Of a stretch of 64,000 nt of DNA, positions 56,346 to 64,000 are shown piece by piece. The stretch's first letter is position 1. Every line of letters begins with the position of its first letter. The DNA comes from Chiridota heheva (lineage: Eukaryota; Echinodermata; Holothuroidea; Apodida; Chiridotidae), in contig JAIGNY010001666.1 of the NCBI GenBank assembly GCA_020152595.1, positions 1,306,001 through 1,370,000 of the forward strand. The letters are read 5' to 3'. Below the pieces are notes generated by a model. The model saw only the letters and a program-made list of their open reading frames with translations. It did no database searches and was not told the DNA's origin. The translations under genes and the position numbers were made by a program.

Positions 56346-57741
56346 ATAATTTGTTAATTAGAATTTGTAACAACTTACCCATGTCAAGCTTATAATATTA
56401 CTTTTTATTTCGTTGCAACTTGTTGTTTACTTTTGCTGTTTTGGTATTGAGAAATCATCTCCATTTTTCCACAGACTCAAGAAAAATAGTCTCTAGATCA
56501 TTTATACTTGTTATAGTAGATTGTGGTGGGGCTAATTATTAGCCACATACTCACTGTACACGCGCATTTACTATGGGACATTTGTTATGTGTACACTAAC
56601 AAGTTTTACTGGATTAGATTACATTGTACAATAGGGCTTATGTGTATCAATACACGTCAGCAGTCATTAACAAAGAAAGAAAACGTCAGCTAATTAAAGA
56701 CAAAAGAGAATATCAGTAAATGTCTGTCATGATAAAAAGGCCATGCTTGAGACGCAACATTACAATTGTTAGTTAGAGTGGGCATGAAACCAATATAGGC
56801 CTAGGTCTAATTAGTTTTATAGTTGGCTATCAACAAAACACCCATCAAACGCAGTCTAAACAGACTGACCAACTGACAGATAGGTGTGTATAAAACAAAG
56901 TAAAAGTAAGTTAAGTGCCAACTTGTTTAAATAGGTAGAGATACAGTAGATCAAGTTGCTCACTTATTACTTTTATTTCTATTTCAATAAACTATTAAGT
57001 TTTCAGTTTCATTTACATTTTTCTGTTCAACATCATTTACCAACAATTGCAGGCCCTAGATTCATAAAGTTTAACTTGAAAAATAATCATACAATTCTTT
57101 GGAATAGGCATATGTGTTGTATTGCAGCCTGCTTTTTTTATTCTATGTGTATTACTTATTAAAGTTGCTTTCAATTTGTTTGCAAAAGTTTCTCAAGCTT
57201 TCAAATTGGGAAGATAAAAAAGCTCCACTTGAAAATTTTGCTCCCTGCAGTTTCTCTTCTCATTGATAAGCAATTTTTAGTTCTGCTCCCATTTGTTTTT
57301 GCATTTGTACCCAATAAACAAATTATTACAGTGCAATAGTATTTCAACTTTTATGTTGTATGATTGTTAAAAATTATTAACTGTACTACAGAGTACGAAT
57401 ATTTTTTGCAATGTAGGTTAATTTTGTACCAGATATTAGTGAGCTAAATACCTGTATACCATTTTGTAGTCCACAATACCCTGTCCAAATGTTTTCTGAC
57501 TCCAGGCAGATGTATAACAATTTTTCTTGGCAGTAGAATGTACTGTTATCAGCTTATCAGGAAATGAAATGGTAATTTTAGTGTACCCTTTTTATACATA
57601 AAAATTTGTCTCCTAACTAAAAAAAAGACAAACACCAAGTGATAATTCAACATCAAAACCAGCAGACCAGGCTTTTATTTGCAGTAAACAGACATGAAAA
57701 ATCACACTTTAACATGTCTTTTACTAGGCTTAACTCAGTTG
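56346..57741. other. Non-coding AT-rich stretch
   Basis: No exon, transposon protein or repeat array was recognised. Confidence 0.35.
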
Positions 57742-57830
57742 AATACAGGCCACACTTTACAACCATGGGAATCTATAGTTGTTAGACTGCATAGGAAGAA
57801 CCTAAAATTTTGTTGATTTATGTTTCTTTC
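57742..57830. mobile_element. Solo end of the 22867-23527 MITE family
   Basis: CAGGCCACACTTTACAACCA, then TGGGAATCTATAGTTGTTAG, ACTGCATAGGAAGAACCT and AAATTTTGTTGATTT follow the left end of the MITE at 22867 in order. The opposite end was not found nearby. Confidence 0.6.
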
Positions 57831-59740
57831 TGAAAACCTCATATTGTGAATTATTAACATGCTGTAGTATATCTATAACTACATCAACATCACTTTATAA
57901 AGTTTGCCGATTTCAGCTAAAGCTGTAGTGATAAGTGGAGGACTTATGGCTGTACGCTCATCCACAGAAGATGTTTCATTAGGAAACCGTCAGGAATGTT
58001 TGTAAAGTTGATTACCAGTTGTTAAACTTAAATTTTTACAGGTGATAATTGCAGAAAATTAAAATTGTGATGTCAAAGCTTGTTACTTAATCTTTTGTAA
58101 ATTTGTTACCTCCACAATGAAGTCCCAATTCCTCTATCATAAATATACATGAAAATGTATAGGAATTATTTTTAGAAGTTAATGGCAGAATGATATGTGT
58201 TGATCTGTTTTAAACACCTAAATTTACACACCATTTCATGTGACCTGTACCAGTTATTTAAGTCAATTGATGTATATTTCCTGTATTATCTACAAATTAT
58301 ACTTTTTTTACCTTGCAAACAATTGAATTATTTAATTGTTTAATGTGTTCCTTTTCAACACCCAGAAAGTTCATAGCTTTGAGATGGGCATGGTAAACTA
58401 CCAATTCATTGGGTTGAACCACATAAACTGATAATAAGAGTAAATAGCTTTTCCTGACAAAATGAGCCCAAGTGTGACAATGATTGCATGTGTCATAGTG
58501 TGTGAGCTATTTGCCTTCATCTAATGTTTAGCATCATTTTCCTTTCACATATATGGGTTATTTTATTTAGTGTATCCATGAATTCTTTGCCAGGTTTTGT
58601 TTAAATTCAAGCGGTATACACAACAAATCACCAGGCAAATTAAGTAGGTTTGGGCTGCTAATATGAAGCAAGTTATAGTCTAAATTCTTGTTAATGTTAG
58701 TCAAGTTCTAACTTACATGTAGTCTTGTAAGAACGTAGCTATTAGTCATATCCCACAATACACTTGTTGACATTACTGGTGGCGTTCGTGAGGTCGCAGA
58801 CCAGTAAACAACAGCATTCCTACAATGTCAGCATACAAAAAGGGGTTAAAGTGAAAGAAAGTACGGCCAAACGATGGTCAATGATTCAAATCCATAACTA
58901 ACAAGAATGTAGCCTTTTTGTAGGCCTAACGGCTAGGTCTGAATTTGAATAGGTTAAGTTGGTAACTTGAATTATTCAGTTTTTTTCATACTACCTGATA
59001 ATCCCAAACCTAAACTAGGCTTCAATAACTAGACCTAGATCCACCTTAGTTAATATTACATTGTAAATCTCTAGGATCACAGATGTCTGACTGCGTACGC
59101 CTAGCCTTATGAAATAAAAACAGGCCGACAGCAATTACTACGGAACCGAGGGTGTACAGGTGGCTAGGGCCGGTCCATTGCTAACGTTATTCGTTAAATA
59201 GGCCTACAATGTTGGCCGACCTTCACCAACTAGGCTAGGGCCTAGGCGTAATGCACAACGACTTCGATAAAGTTAGGCAGTAATTCCTTTAAAAAGCTTT
59301 AATCTTTCAACCTGCCATGTTTAGACGTAAAACAATGAGTAATAGACGCATTGGCATCGTACCGTACCGTACCAGTATCGCGAAAAGTATCTGCACTATG
59401 TGCATGGTTTGTCAAATTGTTTTTGCACTTGATCCATGGATGACGTCAAAATCAAAGTTGTTATATTAATGACTTATAAAATTATTGGTTTGTTGAACTA
59501 AAAGTGCACAAAAAGTAACGATAAAATTAAATCGGTTATTAAAAAAAAAAAAATTAACAATTTCCCTAGAATATTTAATGTACACATTTCTTTGGTATGT
59601 TCTATTTTTAAAATGCTTGACTTTCTACTGCCCTCACTTAGAACCAACATGGGTGGTTGACTTAAAAAAGTATCACGATTTCGTACCATTGTAGGTATAT
59701 GAGCTTCGACTCTCGGCTTTTGGCCTATACGTAATGTAGG
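57831..59740. other. Unique non-coding stretch
   Basis: No exon was recognised. 59353-59375 contains CGTACCGTACCGTACCAG, a short GTACC tandem. Confidence 0.35.
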
Positions 59741-59960
59741 GCGAATGACGTCACGCTTTATGGCAGAACATTAACATCGTTCATTTGTTCATTTTGTGTT
59801 GTGACCTCAAAGAGTACGGACGTGGTTTTCAGCCGCTCTCGTGGATTTTTTCGGCTTGTGCGTATTTGACATTTTGGTGTGTGTGCGTTATTGTGGATAT
59901 ACTAAACGGATAGGATTTACTTCTGTACTTGTATATTGGTTTGGATCAACGCGTACGTAA
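59741..59960. promoter_or_regulatory. Promoter-like segment with CRE
   Basis: TGACGTCA at 59745-59752 is followed by a stretch with several CG dinucleotides and GTGACCTCA. No start codon of a recognised gene follows, so this would be the promoter of a non-coding first exon if it is one. It is upstream of the copper transporter gene if read on the minus strand, but 6 kb away. Confidence 0.25.
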
Positions 59961-61155
59961 GTTTAGCTAAATGCCCAACTAAATTCTAAGGCAATTGATC
60001 AATGCTGCCATAGGTTGGTATCTATATTAGGAGAGTGTGTTTTGGCCCTGTGGACGATTCGGATTCATTTATACAAACGTACTAACGGTACAATTATTTC
60101 AATTTAATTATGAGGCAATACATCGTTTCAGCCATAGATTTACATGCATTAGCATCGTGTCTTTTTTTTTGTATTGAAACATTCAGATTATTACTGTTTG
60201 TATGCAAATTTAGATCAATATTTTATTATCATTATGAATTAGGCATATAAGATAGACCTACAATAAATCAATGTTGATTGTAAGTACACGCTAACATTTG
60301 CAAGGAAGAAAACACACTTGCTTTTCCGTGATACGCTAGAGTTTGCCTGATGTAAGACGAGGGTAACGAATGCAATATTCGCCAACCTTGCATTTGGCAA
60401 TATAACTCTGCCGCGAAAACGAGCCCACACGAGGGTCTTTGGCGTTTCATCGTAAAAGATATTTCTCTGGCTCAGCCGGACGGTCTCAGATCAGTCGAAG
60501 TCCACGCACAACACTACACACACACACAGCCACTCAAATCGCATTAAAATAAACTGCATGGACCAGGGTTATGTAGCAGTGAATCAATTTAATATGCTAA
60601 GAATGGAGATTTTTAATCTCATCGAAGAAGATTGATGTATTTAGGACCCTCTAAGGAATTAGAATACAAATATATTCCAACCAAATTAGTGTTTGTTTTT
60701 GTTTAACGAACGCGCGTTGTTTTTCTATACGCAGTTTTTTTCTACAAGGTTTTTTTTCTACGAGATTTTGGTATCTCTCTACAAATGCAGATCATGAAGT
60801 TTATAGAAGCTGATTCTCTGGCATAAAACGTAATAAAAGAGTGCCACTAGCTGGGACGACTTAAAAGTTCCTGCATTCCTATTGGTCAAGGACTATAAAC
60901 CAAAACATCGGAACAAAGAACAAAGCAAAACATTTCCTTTCATTTGGAATCAGATTTTGAGAGCTAACGCCAGAGTAGCTTGTTTAATAACAAAGGAGCA
61001 CCACCAACTCGGATAATCTCATACCTTTCTGGCTCCTGATCGGTCAAAGAGATCAGAACAACGTATAGATTTAGCACAGCAAACCTGTCTTTTCCTGCCA
61101 TTTGTTTTCAGACCAAACACATCATGGAGTAGGAAGTTTTAGCCGACCAAATGAA
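59961..61155. other. No gene recognised
   Basis: Minus-strand frames at 60239-60450 have no clean splice sites or known domain. 60870-60905 and 61028-61060 carry CTATTGGTCAAGGACTATA and CTCCTGATCGGTCAAAGAG, which resemble the CTTCTGATTGGTCACTACCT motif of the fold-back arms. Confidence 0.35.
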
Positions 61156-61188
61156 ACTCTTGAGGAAATAGATTCCTGAACCGGCTAC

Positions 61189-61386
61189 GATAAAGCTATA
61201 TACCACCTAGAAAGCAAATGCAACTGTTTCAAACCTTTCGAAGAAGGGTTTCATCCTGCAGATGGCAAGGTACTTGTGGCAGCCATTGTCCATGCTCATT
61301 ATGACGTGTCAGCCGTTCAGGACGCTATATGGGAGTTTTACTTTCCTGCTTTTATCATGGCAAATGAACACGGCGAGGCCCGTTAA
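61189..61386 (+). CDS. Unrecognised short open frame, possibly a gene relic
   Basis: After a TGA the plus strand reads TGYDKAIYHLESKCNCFKPF, EEGFHPADGKVLVAAIVHAH and YDVSAVQDAIWEFYFPAFIM, ending ANEHGEAR and TAA. Composition is balanced, and it looks more like protein than the other short frames here. No family was recognised and no start methionine is at its 5' end. The alternative frame at 61262-61498 starts with ATG but is basic and less protein-like. It could be a relic of an autonomous partner of the nearby fold-back-like sequence. Confidence 0.3.
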   Translation, partial: DKAIYHLESKCNCFKPFEEGFHPADGKVLVAAIVHAHYDVSAVQDAIWEFYFPAFIMANEHGEAR

Positions 61387-61770
61387 GAATCAAAGAAAGG
61401 TCAAGAAACTGACAAGAACAAAGAAGACGGATAACATCGGTGAACCACAGGAGGACAGTAGATCGAACGACCGATATAGAACCGAAAGGCTCTTCTGAGA
61501 GCCACCAACCATTCAAGAAAGAGAAAAAATTATTTTGACATTCCTTTGTTGCGTCCGTACTTCTGTACTTGTTCGTCAAGTGTTATGTATCCGTGTAATT
61601 TTTTAACCCCCAACAAACCCTGGGAGGAGACCTTATCCCTCGATGAAAATATTTTTCCCCACCAACCGACCGACCAATAAAAAATAGGAAGACGGTCGTA
61701 TTTAAACCTATATCCCTCCAAAAAGGGAAGATGGTTGTATGATAACATTCGAGAAGCCAACACAGGCCCG

Positions 61771-61850
61771 ATCATTCAGAAGACAGCATTCAGTATATGC
61801 AAATGAGCTATCACGTGATAGCAATGCTTTCTCCTCATTGATCGAGGACT
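61771..61850. mobile_element. Fragment related to the fold-back subterminal region
   Basis: GATCATTCAGAAGACAGCAT, TCAGTATATGCAAATGAGCT and ATCACGTGATAGCAATGC match CCAATCAGAAGCCAGCATTA, AATATATGCAAATGAGCTAT and CACGTGATACCAACGC at 48268-48318 and the inverse at 43600-43660. GCTATCACGTGATAGC is a perfect palindrome. Confidence 0.6.
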
Positions 61851-61959
61851 GTACAGGTTTCTCTTACTGCTTTGTTCATTGTTTAATCTATACCCATGCA
61901 CCTTGCCCGCATGAAATTATGAAGGGTTTATAAAGGGTTTAGTATAGTAGTATAAGAAA

Positions 61960-63010
61960 TTATGCACACAATGGTTGCGGCTTCCTCTAATACATTTCGG
62001 AATGAAAATATAATCAGACGTGCCTCCAGTAACTCATGATTACAACTGAAACCTTTGGGGTATATGGAGACGGTAACAAAGAGAGTATGTTTCTGTGTCA
62101 CGAATCCCTATATTCTTCAGTTACTTTAAAATGACTCACATTCATCCACTGCACTGACCACAAGTCGACATGACAGGTATCTTGACTCCTCTATATAGCT
62201 TTCATGATAACACTTGACCAGTGCACCAAGGCTGGCCATCGACCAGCACATCACCAATAAGTAGACCACATTATAATTGTGTAATATAATATTTAAATCA
62301 TGTTATTGTTTAAATTGTTCAAATGCAATTTGATTTCACTCTCGCTCAGCCCAGTCGGGTCTTGATTCATGCCATGCTACCATGGTTGCATGGTTCGTTC
62401 TTACCATAGCGATATATTTTTTTTTCTCTCAAGGTTTTACATTTTGAATCAAAATTGGTGTATTTGTCCGCCATTATTTAAGATTCTGTTTTCTGTTCAT
62501 AAGACATCTGTTTGAAAATTGAAAACTTACAGTATCTAGACAGATCGGTGTAGAAGAGACTGAAATATCATTTGAAATTCAATTGAGAGAAAATAAATGT
62601 GAGTCATTAAAGAAACACTGAAATATACACTGAAATAAACGATGAAGTCTGATATTCACATAAAATATTTTTTCATCGAAATGATGTATCCCACGGCTGC
62701 CACTAGATCTGTGTCTGAAGGTTTAGGCTATTGTGTAAACAAAATATATACACGATGGGCATGGCTTCCTTTTAAAAATTTAAAACAGGTCTTACCTTTA
62801 GAAACTCATACAACTTATATTTTTTGCACATATGGAGATGGCAACAAAAGGAGTATGTCTCAGTGTCACCCATCTCTGTTTTGGGAAAATGACTCACAAT
62901 CTGATTCACTAGGATTAGCCATCGATAAAGACAATACTTAGTCCTCTTTTTTTTTTGTAGTAACACCAGAGCACCAAGGCTTGTCACTGTCATGTAAACC
63001 AGTAAGTCAC
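61960..63010 (-). repeat. Two diverged copies of a ~300-400-bp segment, exon-like
   Basis: Copy 1 (61970-62285) and copy 2 (62755-63020) share, in order, GGCATGGCTTCC-type sequence, TATGGAGAYGGYAACAAA, GAGTATGT.TCWGTGTCAC, AAAATGACTCACA, GCACCAAGGCTKG and CACATTATAATT-like ends. On the minus strand copy 1 reads MASLGALVKCYHESYIEE and LSCRLVVSAVDEC up to a GAAT|GTGAGT donor-like site. Copy 2 reads MTVTSLGALVLL. It may be a duplicated exon of an unseen minus-strand gene or a repeat. Confidence 0.45.
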
Positions 63011-63442
63011 CTAGTAGAACACAATATAATTAGTGGTAATAAATAAATCAAGGAAATAATAATACACCTATACTACAGATACAAAGAGTCGGAGCACAAC
63101 CTAACATTTCTAGTTCAGGAATCTAAAAATTAGGTTTCCAAACAACGTATACGTTTTGTAAAACGATAATTTTCCTATAACAACTCACCGGTAGGGGTTT
63201 CCAATTTCCATGTCCGAAATAAAAACGAGGAAGGAATATCTGTGTTGAAGTACGACATATCCAGATATCTGCAATTGCTGCTTGTGCGGTAAAATGAATT
63301 TACAAAAAGGAAATTTGAATAATTTGCTTTTTTTTATAATTATTTTGCAGTCAATTATCTGTCGATTTAGTACCATACTAAGAATGTACATTCACTCACA
63401 GTACTGTGTCATAATTAATCATTTCTGAGTACACATTTTATG

Positions 63443-63674
63443 TTAGATGTCTACCGAGTCAAGGTCAAAGAATTTATGCACTGAACCGATCTCCGCGCTT
63501 AACATGTTGAAAAATCCATTATCCGATTCAAAAAGCAGTTTCGCGATCAAAGAGTTGTGAGGTTGTCTGTTAATTTCTTTCTTTGGCAATCTTAAGTCGG
63601 TCCAACCAAGCTTGCTCGTATGTCCAAGAAAAGCTGCGAAATGCGCATCTGCTGATATTCCCGGCCTATAGGAG
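63443..63674 (-). CDS. Putative terminal exon of an unrecognised gene
   Basis: The acceptor TCTTCCTCCTATAG precedes GCCGGGAATA. One frame then stays open: PGISADAHFAAFLGHTSKLG, WTDLRLPKKEINRQPHNSLI, AKLLFESDNGFFNMLSAEIG and SVHKFFDLDSVDI, ending TAA at 63443. It has charged and hydrophobic residues in a helix-like spacing. The wording FF-x2-L-x2-EI-x2-V-x2-FF recalls an SPX-type helix, but that is a guess. The preceding exon was not found; the gene would extend past the right side. Confidence 0.4.
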
Positions 63675-64000
63675 GAAGATAATGCAAACATCAATGAGTT
63701 TATTCCTGACATTCACATTAAAAAAAGGTATACAAAAATTAGATTTCGCGCTGTGCGAACTGAGTCAATCAACTACGGAAAGACACACTTCGCGTTTGAC
63801 TGCAGTTTTAAAGTTGTTTGCATGGTAAACCTTTGTGACCTGCATTGTCGTTATATCCCAATTAAGATTATATATGTTTACAGGGTTTATTTATTTTGTA
63901 CCGAGTATTCTTTGTGATACATCATATTATATAAATATCTGATATTTTTGAGAAATCGTATCTATTGTACGCCGGTGATGGGGACGAAAAACTTTGCTGG

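Noticed and set aside
60239..60450. First exon of the copper transporter on the minus strand
   Set aside because: The translations lack the methionine-rich motif and hydrophobic lead-in expected before helix 1, and no donor in the required phase is visible.

Overview
This window is animal nuclear DNA, not a bacterial or viral replicon. The genes are split by introns with GT-AG borders, most of the sequence is intronic or repetitive, and the transposons are metazoan types: a Penelope-like element, jockey/CR1-type LINEs, tRNA-derived SINEs, TTAA-ended MITEs and a fold-back element. The conserved exons fit an invertebrate, most likely marine, but I cannot name the species from sequence alone. 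Almost all of the long overlapping open frames come from minisatellites whose unit has no stop codon; they are not genes.

Host genes. (1) 5512-30148, minus strand: the first eleven coding exons of GCN1, the ribosome-binding HEAT-repeat activator of the eIF2-alpha kinase GCN2. Splice phases join cleanly through all eleven. The gene runs off the left side, which is a 4.4 kb satellite. (2) 33226-41971, plus strand: a small three-exon gene with three ZC3H11A-like CCCH zinc fingers followed by a C3HC4 RING finger. In this copy the frame is broken twice: one base is missing from an A-run in exon 2, and exon 3 has a 19-bp tandem duplication. (3) 51133-53297, minus strand: the last two exons of a CTR/SLC31-type copper transporter. 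(4) 63443-63682, minus strand: a plausible terminal exon of an unrecognised gene.

Mobile and repeated DNA. GCN1 introns hold several TTAA-ended MITEs (5976-8672), a decayed Penelope-like element with an intact-looking hammerhead ribozyme (11198-11251), a decayed THAP domain (14972-15140), a 23-bp minisatellite of about 1.4 kb, two related CATCCCAC-type minisatellites, a MITE with a long terminal inverted repeat, a SINE head split by an insertion, and a LINE fragment. Intron 1 of the CCCH-RING gene is a 3.4 kb TATG-rich satellite ending about 17 bp before exon 2. Intron 2 holds a 4 kb LINE in the opposite orientation. From 43.2 to 49.5 kb there is a nested stack: a TTAA-type MITE is interrupted by a 4.8 kb fold-back element with a 6-bp target duplication and by a SINE. 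The copper transporter intron contains a 670-bp (AT)n tract at the centre of an inverted repeat.

The most interesting items are the hammerhead ribozyme in the Penelope-like element, the CCCH-CCCH-CCCH-RING architecture with its two frame lesions, the nested fold-back element, and the hairpin cluster at the end of the left satellite.
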